Assembly (NCBI GenBank): GCA_024275955.1 | Contig: JAJRYD010000026.1 | Coordinates: 17,834-81,833 of the forward strand | Source: Nitrospirota bacterium | GTDB lineage: Bacteria > Nitrospinota_A > UBA7883 > JACRGQ01 | Reading direction: 5' to 3' | Length of the DNA stretch: 64,000 nucleotides | In this document: in pieces, positions 39,317 to 47,442 of the stretch | How positions within the stretch are numbered: the first letter of the stretch is position 1 | Layout of the letters: each line of letters opens with the position of its first letter | Position numbers and translations under genes: made by a program | The notes under the pieces: model-generated | Seen by the model: only the letters and a program-made list of their open reading frames with translations | What the model was told of the DNA's origin: nothing | The model's database searches: none

Positions 39317-41248
39317 ATGGGCGATTTCTTGTGGGTTATCGTTTTACTGCCGCTTATAGGCGCTATCGCTACAGGCCTCTTCGGCCAGAAGATGAGCAAG
39401 GCTGGCGTCAACTTTTGGGCGCTTGGCTCTACAGGTCTCTCGTTCCTCCTTGCGGTAATAGCTTTTATTGAGCTTGTTTTGCGTCCGGCCAGCGAGAGGG
39501 TTATAGTCAACACTGTTTACAGCTGGATAGCGGCTGGGGACTTAAACGTAAACGCAGGCTTTCTGCTCGACCCGCTTTCCGGCATATGGCTTTTAATAGT
39601 TACAGGTGTCGGGTTTCTCATACATATCTACTCGACAGGCTACATGAGCCACGACCATTCATACTGGCGGTTCTTTTGCTACCTTAACCTTTTTATGTTC
39701 TCAATGCTTATGCTCGTTATGGGCGACAACTACCTGCTTATGTTCATAGGGTGGGAAGGCGTGGGGCTTTGCTCGTATCTGCTTATAGGATACGACTATC
39801 ACCGCGATGCCGCCGCGACTGCCGGCAAGAAGGCGTTCGTGATGAACAGAATCGGCGATTTTGGTTTTATGCTCGGTATGTTCCTTATCTTCGTAACTTT
39901 TGGGACGCTTGATTACCAGACAGTTTTTAATAACGCCCACGACAAGCTTGCCGTAGGCGGAGCGGTTGCCACCGCCATTACGCTTTTGCTTTTTGTAGGG
40001 GCTGTCGGCAAGTCGGCGCAGATTCCTCTCTACACTTGGCTACCAGACGCTATGGAAGGCCCAACGCCAGTGTCTGCGCTTATCCACGCGGCGACGATGG
40101 TAACGGCAGGCGTTTATATGGTTTGCCGTTCTTCGGTTCTTTTCGATATGGCTCCGACATCTATGGCGGTTGTCGCCGTGATAGGCGCCGCTACCGCTAT
40201 CTTTGCCGCCACTATAGGTCTCTTTCAAAAAGATATTAAAAAGGTACTCGCCTATTCTACGGTATCTCAGCTTGGCTATATGTTTATGGCTTGCGGTGTC
40301 GGGGCTTATGTCGCCGCCGCGTTTCATGTAATGACGCATGCGTTTTTCAAAGCTTGCCTGTTCCTCGGTTCCGGCTCGGTTATACATGCTATGTCTGGCG
40401 AGCAGAACATGGAAAAGATGGGCGGCCTAAAGAAGCATATGCCAAAAACCTACTGGACATTTCTTATCTCTACATTGGCGATAGCTGGCATATTTCCGTT
40501 TGCCGGTTTTTTTAGTAAAGATGAAATTCTTTACAAAACATACGCCTCCGGCAACATAGTGCTTTGGGGTATAGGCGCAGTTGCCGCCGGCATTACCGCT
40601 TTCTATATGTTTCGCGCCGTCTTTATGACATTTCACGGAACCAGCAGGGTAGAGCCGGAAGCTATGAAGCATCTGCACGAATCGCCAAATGTTATGACAA
40701 CACCGTTGATAATTCTTGCCGGCCTTGCCGCCGTCGGCGGGTTCCTCGGCGTGCCTATTATCGAGGGTTGGAATATTCTTCACAACTTTTTAGGCCCGGT
40801 GTTTGAGCATGGCGGTACGGCTCACGGCCCGGCGGAGCATGGCGAACACCACCTTACGACGGAGCTTATGCTTATGGGAGTGTCGATAGGCATAGCTGTT
40901 GTAGGTATAGCCAAAGCATACATTGCGTATATCAAACACCCAGAGATTACCGAAAAACTTTACAAGATGTTCAAGCCTATACATACCGTCATATACAATA
41001 AATATTATGTAGACGAGCTTTACGATATCCTTATAGTAAAGCCGACTGTGGCGACAAGCAGATGGGTGCTTCACAAGCTTGTGGACGAGATAATAATAGA
41101 TGGCATAGTGAACGGCGTTGGCGATTTCTTTGTGACGCTAAGCTCAATGGTAAAAAAGTTCCAGTCCGGCCTTTTGCGCGATTATGCTCTTACGATGATG
41201 CTTGGCGCGCTTCTCTTCGTTAGCTTCTATCTGTGGGGTGGTAAATGA
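39317..41248 (+). CDS. nuoL: NADH-quinone oxidoreductase subunit L
   Basis: This 643-aa antiporter-like subunit forms the far end of the membrane arm. It has the family core (LMFIGWEGVGLCSYLLIGYDY, then LYTWLPDAMEGPTPVSALIHAATMVTAGVYM) with the pumping Glu and Lys residues. The C-terminal extension (about 560-643) corresponds to the long horizontal helix plus last membrane helix. A His-rich periplasmic-like loop (HGGTAHGPAEHGEHH) at about 495-510 is a local peculiarity. The stop overlaps nuoM (ATGA). Confidence 0.97.
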   Translation: MGDFLWVIVLLPLIGAIATGLFGQKMSKAGVNFWALGSTGLSFLLAVIAFIELVLRPASERVIVNTVYSWIAAGDLNVNAGFLLDPLSGIWLLIVTGVGFLIHIYSTGYMSHDHSYWRFFCYLNLFMFSMLMLVMGDNYLLMFIGWEGVGLCSYLLIGYDYHRDAAATAGKKAFVMNRIGDFGFMLGMFLIFVTFGTLDYQTVFNNAHDKLAVGGAVATAITLLLFVGAVGKSAQIPLYTWLPDAMEGPTPVSALIHAATMVTAGVYMVCRSSVLFDMAPTSMAVVAVIGAATAIFAATIGLFQKDIKKVLAYSTVSQLGYMFMACGVGAYVAAAFHVMTHAFFKACLFLGSGSVIHAMSGEQNMEKMGGLKKHMPKTYWTFLISTLAIAGIFPFAGFFSKDEILYKTYASGNIVLWGIGAVAAGITAFYMFRAVFMTFHGTSRVEPEAMKHLHESPNVMTTPLIILAGLAAVGGFLGVPIIEGWNILHNFLGPVFEHGGTAHGPAEHGEHHLTTELMLMGVSIGIAVVGIAKAYIAYIKHPEITEKLYKMFKPIHTVIYNKYYVDELYDILIVKPTVATSRWVLHKLVDEIIIDGIVNGVGDFFVTLSSMVKKFQSGLLRDYALTMMLGALLFVSFYLWGGK

Positions 41249-42798
41249 GTATCCCCTGGCTTTCAATAGTTACGTTTGTGCCTCTTGTAGGTGCGGCTGT
41301 CATCCTTATGGTCGACCGTGATAACAAAAGCCTTATAAACGGGATTACCTTCGCTACCGGAGTTATAGATTTCATTCTCTCCGTGCCTCTCTTTTTTATG
41401 TTTCGCGAAGGTACCGCAGATATGCAGTTTGTAGAGCGGTTCGACTGGGTTAAGAGCATCGGTATCGAGTACCATATGGGTATCGACGGTATCTCTCTTT
41501 TTATGGTTTTACTTACCACTTTTATCTGCATGATTTGCTATCTCTCCACATGGACGGCTATTACCGAGAACGTGAAAGAGTTTAATATCCTGATGCTTGT
41601 TTTGCAGACGGCGATGATAGGCGTTTTCTGCTCGCTCGATTTTATTCTCTTCTTTGTTTTCTGGGAATTAATGCTTATCCCTATGTACATTCTTATAGGC
41701 GTATGGGGCGGAAAGCGGAAGATATACGCTACGGTAAAATTTTTCCTTTATACAATGGCCGGCTCGGTGCTTATGCTTCTTGCTATCATTGTGCTTTATA
41801 TCGAAAACCACGCGCAAACAGGCATCTACACGTTCGATATACTTAAGTATCACGGCATGTCGCTTACGCATGTTGCGCAGTTCTGGATGTTCCTTGCGTT
41901 CTTCGTGGCGTTTGCCATCAAGGTGCCGGTATGGCCGTTCCATACATGGCTACCGGACGCGCATGTGGAAGCGCCTACCGCAGGTTCTGTTATTCTGGCC
42001 GGAATCCTTCTAAAGATGGGAACATACGGTTTCCTTAGGTTTGCTATTCCTATATTTCCAGAGGCGGCGCAGTCTGCCGCATGGTGGATTTGCGGTATAG
42101 CGATAATAGGCATAATCTACGGCGCGTTGGTTGCTATGGTACAGGAAGATGTAAAAAAGCTTGTCGCCTACTCGTCTGTAAGCCATCTCGGTTTCGTCGT
42201 GCTTGGCACATTTGTGTTTACTCTTAGAGGCATAGAAGGCGCGATAATGCAGATGATAAATCACGGCATCTCTACCGGCGCGCTTTTTCTTCTGGTCGGC
42301 ATTCTTTACGAAAGAAGAGGCACAAGGGAAATATCGGAGTTCGGCGGGTTGACTAAGGTTATGCCGAGGTTCGCTGTCGTCTTTATGATAGTAACACTTT
42401 CATCTATAGCCTTGCCTATGACCAACGGGTTTGTCGGCGAATTTTTAATTCTGCTCGGCGTTTTCGAGGCTAACGTATGGTACGCGGTGCTTGCCTCCAC
42501 AGGTATAATACTTGGGGCTGTTTATATGCTTTGGATGTTCCAGCGTGTGATGTTTGGCGAGATAACAAACGAGAAAAATAAAAACCTGCCAGACCTTACC
42601 AAACGGGAGATGACATATCTGGCACCGTTGGTTTTCTTTATCTTCCTTTTGGGCGTTTACCCGAACCCTGTGATAAAGAAAATGGAAGCATCGGTTGAAC
42701 ACCTGCTTATAAAAATCGACAAAAGCGGGCAGAACGCCTATGTGAGAGGCTCTAAGGTTGTGAACCCTGTTCCAGAGACAAAAGGCGGGGGAGACTAG
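41245..42798 (+). CDS. nuoM: NADH-quinone oxidoreductase subunit M
   Basis: This 517-aa proton-pumping subunit is homologous to NuoL and NuoN. Key motifs are FFVFWELMLIPMYILIGVWGG (pumping Glu) and FAIKVPVWPFHTWLPDAHVEAPT (pumping Lys). About 14 helices are expected. nuoN begins immediately after its TAG. Confidence 0.97.
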   Translation: MSIPWLSIVTFVPLVGAAVILMVDRDNKSLINGITFATGVIDFILSVPLFFMFREGTADMQFVERFDWVKSIGIEYHMGIDGISLFMVLLTTFICMICYLSTWTAITENVKEFNILMLVLQTAMIGVFCSLDFILFFVFWELMLIPMYILIGVWGGKRKIYATVKFFLYTMAGSVLMLLAIIVLYIENHAQTGIYTFDILKYHGMSLTHVAQFWMFLAFFVAFAIKVPVWPFHTWLPDAHVEAPTAGSVILAGILLKMGTYGFLRFAIPIFPEAAQSAAWWICGIAIIGIIYGALVAMVQEDVKKLVAYSSVSHLGFVVLGTFVFTLRGIEGAIMQMINHGISTGALFLLVGILYERRGTREISEFGGLTKVMPRFAVVFMIVTLSSIALPMTNGFVGEFLILLGVFEANVWYAVLASTGIILGAVYMLWMFQRVMFGEITNEKNKNLPDLTKREMTYLAPLVFFIFLLGVYPNPVIKKMEASVEHLLIKIDKSGQNAYVRGSKVVNPVPETKGGGD

Positions 42799-44244
42799 AT
42801 GGATATTGTTATACCGTCTATAAGTTTTTCGGCTATTATGCCGGAGCTGGTTCTCCTAGCTGTCGGCATTCTTATACTTTTGCTTGATGTCTTTTCCGAG
42901 AAACATAGCGGGAAGCTGGCATACATAGCAGTTGGCGGTGTTGCTACCGCCCTTTTCTTTGCGATGACACCGATAACCGACCCCTCCACCACCTTCGCGG
43001 GGCTTTACTCTGCGGACAGGTTTACGCAGTTCTTTAAGGTAATATTCCTTATAGGAACAGGCCTCACACTGCTTATCTCCGAAAAATATGCCAAAGAAAA
43101 CAACATAAACCACGGTGAATATTATTCGCTGATACTTTTCGCCACTGTCGGCATGATGTTTATGGCGGGAGGGGCCGACCTCATTACCATCTTTATGGGT
43201 GTCGAGCTGATGTCTATCTGCCTTTACATATTGGCAGGCTACACCCGCGCAAGAATGGCATCGAACGAAGCTTCGATGAAATATTTTCTGCTTGGAGCGT
43301 TTGCCAGCGGTTTTCTCCTTTACGGCATGGGGCTTATATACGGTATCACGGGGCAGACTAAGCTGGTTAAGATAGCCGGAGCGATTTCCGCTAACTCGGA
43401 TAACATGATGGTACTGGTGATAGGAGCAGGCTTGATGATAGTCGGTTTTGCTTTTAAGCTTGCGGCGGTTCCGTTTCACCAGTGGACACCAGACGTATAT
43501 CAGGGCGCGCCGATTCCTGTTACCGCGTTTATGTCTTCCGGCCCTAAAGCGGCGGCACTCGCGGCTATTCTCAGGGTGCTTGTCGAGGCTATGAACTTCA
43601 TACAGGTCGATTGGATAATGTGGGTTTCGGTGCTGGCGATAATGACGATGACCGTTGGCAATATAGCGGCGCTTGTCCAGTCCGACATTAAGAGGATGCT
43701 CGCGTTTTCTTCCATATCGCATGCCGGTTACGCGCTTGTAGGCGTTTCCGCGGCAACTTCTGACGGAGTTTCCGCCGTCATGTTCTATATGCTTGTTTAC
43801 ACATTTATGAATATAGCGGCATTCGGCATTCTCGCGCTGGTCGCAAAGGCAAACGAACAAAATACAAGCATAGATGCCTTTAAAGGGCTGTTTAGAACCA
43901 ATCCGGTATTAGCCGCCGTGATGACTATTATGCTTTTCTCACTCGCCGGAATACCGCCGATGGGTGGCTTTATGGCAAAGTTCTATATTTTCATGTCGGC
44001 AGTTAATGCTGGGCATTTGGGGCTTGTTCTCGTAGCGGTTATCAACTCCGCTATAGGCGCCTATTACTACATCAAGGTTATAGTCGCTATTTACTTTCAA
44101 GAAAACCCTGAAAAGCCGGAGCCGGTAAAAGCGGGGCCATCGCTTGTTTTCGCGTTGCTTGTTTCGGTGATAGCGGTTTTCGTTTTGGGGCTTATGCCGG
44201 ACTGCTACCTAACGATTGCCGGCAAAGCGTTACTGCCGTTCTAG
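42799..44244 (+). CDS. nuoN: NADH-quinone oxidoreductase subunit N
   Basis: This 481-aa proton-pumping subunit closes the operon. It shows LITIFMGVELMSICLYILAGY and KLAAVPFHQWTPDVYQGAPIPVTAFMS with the usual Glu and Lys. The gene ends at 44244, one base before the duplicated tRNA promoter segment; no separate terminator is visible between, so the tRNA copy could receive read-through. Confidence 0.97.
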   Translation: MDIVIPSISFSAIMPELVLLAVGILILLLDVFSEKHSGKLAYIAVGGVATALFFAMTPITDPSTTFAGLYSADRFTQFFKVIFLIGTGLTLLISEKYAKENNINHGEYYSLILFATVGMMFMAGGADLITIFMGVELMSICLYILAGYTRARMASNEASMKYFLLGAFASGFLLYGMGLIYGITGQTKLVKIAGAISANSDNMMVLVIGAGLMIVGFAFKLAAVPFHQWTPDVYQGAPIPVTAFMSSGPKAAALAAILRVLVEAMNFIQVDWIMWVSVLAIMTMTVGNIAALVQSDIKRMLAFSSISHAGYALVGVSAATSDGVSAVMFYMLVYTFMNIAAFGILALVAKANEQNTSIDAFKGLFRTNPVLAAVMTIMLFSLAGIPPMGGFMAKFYIFMSAVNAGHLGLVLVAVINSAIGAYYYIKVIVAIYFQENPEKPEPVKAGPSLVFALLVSVIAVFVLGLMPDCYLTIAGKALLPF

Positions 44245-44302
44245 CTTTTCCTGTTTTTATTTTAGCCAAAGCGTGTAGAATCTTCTCTGGCCTTTCTTTC
44301 AT

Positions 44303-44451
44303 GCCGGAGTGGTGAAATTGGTAGACGCTTGGGGACTCTCAAAACCATGCGTAGGTAATCGGTGCCGGTTCGAAAACGAGGCGAAGCCGAGTTTCTGCGA
44401 GCCTTCCTTAAAGTTTTTCAATAAATGGCTTTAGCTAATCCGGCCTCCGAC
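44303..44451 (+). pseudogene. Degenerate tRNA-Leu split by a 64-nt insertion in the T loop
   Basis: The 5' 26 bases equal those of the intact tRNA-Leu downstream. The anticodon region (TTGGGGACTCTCAAAACCATG) no longer makes a five-pair stem with a seven-base loop. The T arm starts normally (GCCGGTTCGA), is interrupted by 44374-44437, then resumes ATCCGGC and an acceptor strand CTCCGAC with one mismatch and no encoded CCA. The inserted bases can form small hairpins of their own. I judge it a non-functional tRNA or a tRNA-like RNA, not a group I intron, as it is far too short. Confidence 0.65.
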
Positions 44452-44468
44452 TGCCGTGAGGCAGTTTT
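44451..44468 (+). terminator. Short terminator after the degenerate tRNA
   Basis: CTGCC (44451-44455) and GGCAG (44460-44464) form a stem with loop GTGA and run into TTTT, with an extra outer A-T pair. It would end a transcript from the first tRNA promoter before the second copy begins. The stem is short, so strength is moderate. Confidence 0.5.
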
Positions 44469-44521
44469 CCTGTTTTTATTTTAGCCAAAGCGTGTAGAAT
44501 CTTCTCTGGCCTTTCTTTCAT

Positions 44522-44608
44522 GCCGGAGTGGTGAAATTGGTAGACGCACGGGACTCAAAATCCCGCGGGGGCAACCTCGTGCCGGTTCGATTCCGGCCTC
44601 CGGCACCA
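44522..44608 (+). tRNA. tRNA-Leu (anticodon CAA)
   Basis: This 87-base tRNA has all arms: acceptor GCCGGAG/CTCCGGC, anticodon stem CGGGA/TCCCG around loop CTCAAAA (anticodon CAA, reading UUG), a long class II variable arm CGGGGGCAACCTCGT, T arm GCCGG TTCGATT CCGGC, and an encoded CCA. An integrase gene follows 334 bp later, so its 3' end is the likely integration site of the island. No 3' tRNA repeat marking the far end is visible in the window. Confidence 0.93.
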
Positions 44609-44785
44609 AGCATTCCAGCTAGTTAGGCCTAAATACCTGAGGGGTTATTTTACCCTATACCTTCAATGGTGCACTCATGGTGCACTTCTGCCTAGATATT
44701 TTTTAGTTCCAAACATGATTCGTGAGCCACCGTAACCAGCTAAAAGTATAACTATCTAGAATAATAGGATTTATGCTTTAGGTTT

Positions 44786-44799
44786 TGCAATTAATTGCA
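44786..44799. promoter_or_regulatory. Island palindrome TGCAATTAATTGCA, site 1
   Basis: This is a perfect 14-bp palindrome about 145 bp before the integrase start, followed by a GTGCACT. The same sequence recurs at 49041 and 50864 and with one change at 48939 and 52515. It is a candidate operator for an island regulator such as the Xre protein at 52263 (inference). Confidence 0.5.
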
Positions 44800-44816
44800 C
44801 TAAAAGTGCACTATTT

Positions 44817-44838
44817 AATCTTTACAAATGTAAAGATT
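44817..44838. promoter_or_regulatory. 22-bp palindrome upstream of the integrase
   Basis: AATCTTTACA and TGTAAAGATT are exact inverted repeats separated by AA. It lies 104 bp before the integrase start and is a good candidate for a dimeric repressor or excisionase binding site. Confidence 0.5.
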
Positions 44839-44942
44839 ACTGTATTTAAAAAGATTATACGTATTATGCAAGTGATACTAAATCCCCTGTTGTATTATGT
44901 TGCCCAATGCTGTAGTCTGTTTTTGTTACTTAAGGAGTTGTA

Positions 44943-46022
44943 ATGGCTACTATTGAAAAGCGAAGAACAAAGAATGGTTCAATTCACTATCGAGCGTTGG
45001 TACGTTTAAAGGGATACCCCCAGCAGAGTGGGACGTTTGAGCGAAAGACTGATGCTAAAAAGTGGGTACAAAATACCGAATCTGCAATTCGTGATGGGAG
45101 GTATTTTAAGACATCGGAATCCAAGAAACATACGCTTGATGAAATGATTGAAAGGTATATTGAGAATGTCCTTCCCCTAAAACCGAAGAGCCAGAAAAAA
45201 CAAACTCAACAACTGCTTTGGTGGAAAGAGCAGATAGGGGATTATACCATTGCAGATGTTACACCTGCTCTAATCTCTGAATGTCGTGACAGGCTTTTGA
45301 AGCCAGATTCTAAATCCGGAAAAGCAAAAGGCCCTGCAACGGTTGTTAGGTATATGGCAGCCCTTTCTCATGCTTTCACAATAGCAATGAGAGAATGGGG
45401 TTGGGTTGAGGATTCACCTATGCGTAAAGTAGAAAGACCAAAAGAACCGAAAGGCCGTGTACGCTTTTTATCAGATGAGGAGCGAGGACGATTACTAAAT
45501 GAGTGCAGATTAAGCAAAAATCCTTTTTTGTATACAATAGTAGTTCTTGCTCTTTCTACAGGCGCAAGAAAAAGTGAATTACTAAATGCTACTTGGAAAA
45601 ACATAGACCTGAAGAAGGGAGTCCTCTTGCTTCTGGATACAAAAAATGATGAAACCCGCAATCTTCATCTTACAGGTCACGCCCTTGAGCTTCTTAAAGC
45701 GCAACAGAAGGTAAGGCGAATTGACACAGATTATTTATTTCCAAGCAAAAATTTAAAAAAACCGATTGATATTCGTGATGCTTGGGAAAGAGCCATTGCG
45801 AAGTCAAAATTACAGGATTTCCATTTTCATGATTTGCGCCACAGTGCAGCATCTTACCTCGCAATGAACGGGGCTACCCCAAATGAGTTAGCTGAGGTGC
45901 TGGGTCATAAAACTCTAGAGATGGTCAAAAGGTATGCGCACCTTTCCGAGCAACATACGGCTACTGTCGTTTCCAGTATGAATGAAAAGATTTTTAAAGG
46001 AATTGCAGATGGATTGGCGTGA
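44943..46022 (+). CDS. int: Tyrosine recombinase integrase
   Basis: This 359-aa phage-type integrase has an N-terminal arm-binding part (ATIEKRRTKNGSIHYRALVRLKG style), a core-binding SAM-like domain (about 65-165) and the catalytic domain. The catalytic tetrad is visible: Arg209 (STGARKSELL), His296 and Arg299 (HDLRHSAA), His322 (LGHKT) and nucleophile Tyr331 (KRYAHLS). It would integrate the island at the adjacent tRNA-Leu. The ATG follows AAGGAG. It overlaps the next gene by 14 bp. Confidence 0.93.
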   Translation: MATIEKRRTKNGSIHYRALVRLKGYPQQSGTFERKTDAKKWVQNTESAIRDGRYFKTSESKKHTLDEMIERYIENVLPLKPKSQKKQTQQLLWWKEQIGDYTIADVTPALISECRDRLLKPDSKSGKAKGPATVVRYMAALSHAFTIAMREWGWVEDSPMRKVERPKEPKGRVRFLSDEERGRLLNECRLSKNPFLYTIVVLALSTGARKSELLNATWKNIDLKKGVLLLLDTKNDETRNLHLTGHALELLKAQQKVRRIDTDYLFPSKNLKKPIDIRDAWERAIAKSKLQDFHFHDLRHSAASYLAMNGATPNELAEVLGHKTLEMVKRYAHLSEQHTATVVSSMNEKIFKGIADGLA

Positions 46023-46803
46023 AGAAAAAGACTATGAGTATACAGCGGAGCTTTCTGATGAGGGTTGGGCATGGGAATTTCTCCGCAGGAATACTGAGTA
46101 CAAAGAAGATTATAAGAGAGTTAGCTCTGTTCTGTTGGGTTGTAATCCTGAGTACAGCAACCTTCCCATTAATATAACTGACAAGTTTAAGTTTCCTGAA
46201 GAGTGGTTTTTCTTCGACCCGCCTAAAAAGACAGGGGAAACAAGCAAAGAGTGGTGGAGGCGGATTTTAGATGAAGGCTTAGAGCCGCACTGCCTCACTT
46301 TAGAGCTGGGTTATGCCAAAAAGTGGTACTTGCGCAATCAAATGTTTAACCCAGCAATTAGATATAATGAGGATATCGAATTTAGAAAAGCCAGTGAACT
46401 TCCAAAGGTGGTTTCATGGGATGAATGTGGCGATTACTTTGAATCGGATGATTATTTTGAAGCCAGCAAAGTTGATAAGGCGTTAATTGTTTTTGATATG
46501 AAACGTCCCTTAACGCCACAAATAGAAATTGCTAAAAAGCTTTTGAAGGAAAGACAGGGTAAATATAAGCAAAGCGGGAAAGCAAAAATTCACAATAAAT
46601 TATATAGGTCAAATTGGCTTGTTTACCTGCGTGCCATTGATGCTTACAAGAAAGCTACTAATGCTGAAATCGCAAAAGTGCTTTGTCCGATAGAACACAG
46701 TCAAGACCCTAAAGCTGCTTCTGATAAAATTAGAGACACTGTAATACAAGCAAGAAAAATGTCCGCAGATAGATATAAGGTAATCCTACTGAATCTACCC
46801 TAG
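46009..46803 (+). CDS. DUF6499-like protein of mobile elements
   Basis: I start this at the ATG at 46009 (AAAGGA site), giving 264 aa. The N-terminus MDWREEKDYEYTAELSDEGWAWEFLRRN matches a domain often labelled transcriptional regulator-like (DUF6499), found in integrative elements of proteobacteria. The rest is soluble, with a Trp/Lys-rich middle and a C-terminal helical part resembling DNA-binding segments (YRSNWLVYLRAIDAYKKATNAEIAKVL). Its exact role is unknown; regulation or transfer of the element is the usual suggestion. It is translationally coupled to the integrase. Confidence 0.65.
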   Translation: MDWREEKDYEYTAELSDEGWAWEFLRRNTEYKEDYKRVSSVLLGCNPEYSNLPINITDKFKFPEEWFFFDPPKKTGETSKEWWRRILDEGLEPHCLTLELGYAKKWYLRNQMFNPAIRYNEDIEFRKASELPKVVSWDECGDYFESDDYFEASKVDKALIVFDMKRPLTPQIEIAKKLLKERQGKYKQSGKAKIHNKLYRSNWLVYLRAIDAYKKATNAEIAKVLCPIEHSQDPKAASDKIRDTVIQARKMSADRYKVILLNLP

Positions 46804-46820
46804 TCGGGAACGGTCCGACT
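46802..46820 (+). terminator. Hairpin at the end of the integrase operon
   Basis: AGTCGG (46802-46807) and CCGACT (46815-46820) form a six-pair stem with a seven-base loop, overlapping the stop codon, and are followed by the pyrimidine-rich CCTCTTCTTTC. There is no pure T run, so termination is possible but not certain. Confidence 0.4.
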
Positions 46821-46917
46821 CCTCTTCTTTCACGTATCGCTCACTCTATGATTGTGCTCAAATGTTTTTAGATGCTGTGGTGAACTGTAGGACTGAATGA
46901 AATAATGGAGTGTGGAA

Positions 46918-47181
46918 ATGAGTGAGGCTGCAATTAATGTCAGAAATGGGAAATTGGTAACGGTCAATAAAATGACCAAGATGGCAAAATACAGCGAGGC
47001 CTTTACCGTAGCAAGCTTACGAGCCCTTATTTTTAATTCTAAATCACGGAAAGGGAGAAAAGGTGAATTAATTCCCGCCAATGGGCTAAGAGAAGCTGGA
47101 GCGATAATCCGGATAGGTCGAAAGGTTTTAATTGATACTGACGCTTTTGATAATTGGATTCATTCGCAGGGTAAAGCCTGA
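46918..47181 (+). CDS. Excisionase-like DNA-binding protein
   Basis: I start this at the ATG at 46918 (GGAG site), giving 87 aa. The C-terminal half reads LREAGAIIRIGRKVLIDTDAFDNWI, close to the winged-helix pattern of Xis/AlpA-like proteins, in which a recognition helix is followed by GR(K)VLID and F..W. A small protein of this type near an integrase is probably a directionality factor or repressor. The N-terminal 40 residues are unremarkable. The next gene starts seven bases after the stop. Confidence 0.65.
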   Translation: MSEAAINVRNGKLVTVNKMTKMAKYSEAFTVASLRALIFNSKSRKGRKGELIPANGLREAGAIIRIGRKVLIDTDAFDNWIHSQGKA

Positions 47182-47188
47182 GGTAAGG

Positions 47189-47401
47189 ATGATTGAATCA
47201 ACAAAATTTGGATTTAGCCTAAGAGGAAGTCTCGCCTCCACAGCGTCAATTCTACTTGAAGAGTCTGGGTGCGAGGCTGTCAGGGAATACCTCAATCGCC
47301 TAATGGCGGAGAAGGACGTGGAATTAGTTCGGTATTTTGAAAATAAGATGCTTGTTATAGGGAAACGTTCTGAACTAGGTCAGTTTCCTCCAGACTGGTA
47401 A
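47189..47401 (+). CDS. Small hypothetical protein
   Basis: I start this at the ATG at 47189, directly after GAGGTAAGG, giving 70 aa; a longer frame reaching 47132 would overlap the excisionase-like gene and lacks a ribosome binding site. The product is soluble and helical (ASTASILLEESGCEAVREYLNRLMAEKDVELVRYF) with an IGKRSELGQFPPDW tail. I recognise no family. Position between the excisionase-like and Rep-like genes suggests an element housekeeping role. Confidence 0.5.
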   Translation: MIESTKFGFSLRGSLASTASILLEESGCEAVREYLNRLMAEKDVELVRYFENKMLVIGKRSELGQFPPDW

Positions 47402-47442
47402 TCGATGGTGTCTACTAATAAGAGTATTCTCTGGATAAGAGG

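Larger units (their letters stand above)
44246..44547 (+). repeat. Identical 83-bp direct repeat covering tRNA promoter and tRNA 5' half (two copies)
   Basis: Bases 44246-44328 and 44465-44547 are identical over 83 bp, spaced 219 bp apart. Each includes TTTTCCTG, a TAGAAT -10 box (44276-44281 and 44495-44500) about 21 bp before the tRNA, and the first 26 tRNA bases. Sequence diverges sharply after GTAGACGC in the D arm. A recent tandem duplication or gene conversion is implied. Confidence 0.85.
44609..44942. other. 334-bp integrase leader with repeats and palindromes
   Basis: No gene is supported here. The stretch contains a direct repeat ATGGTGCACT (44666-44675 and 44677-44686), the 14-bp island palindrome and a 22-bp palindrome (both entered separately). 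Such clustered short repeats next to an integrase are typical of integrase/excisionase arm sites and autoregulatory operators. Confidence 0.55.

Noticed and set aside
42856..43860. Long open frame antisense to nuoN
   Set aside because: The product is His/Arg/Tyr-rich nonsense typical of an antisense frame; nuoN is unambiguous.
44374..44437. Group I or archaeal-type intron in the first tRNA-Leu
   Set aside because: At 64 nt it is far too short for a group I intron, lies in the T loop and not the anticodon, and the rest of that tRNA is itself degenerate.
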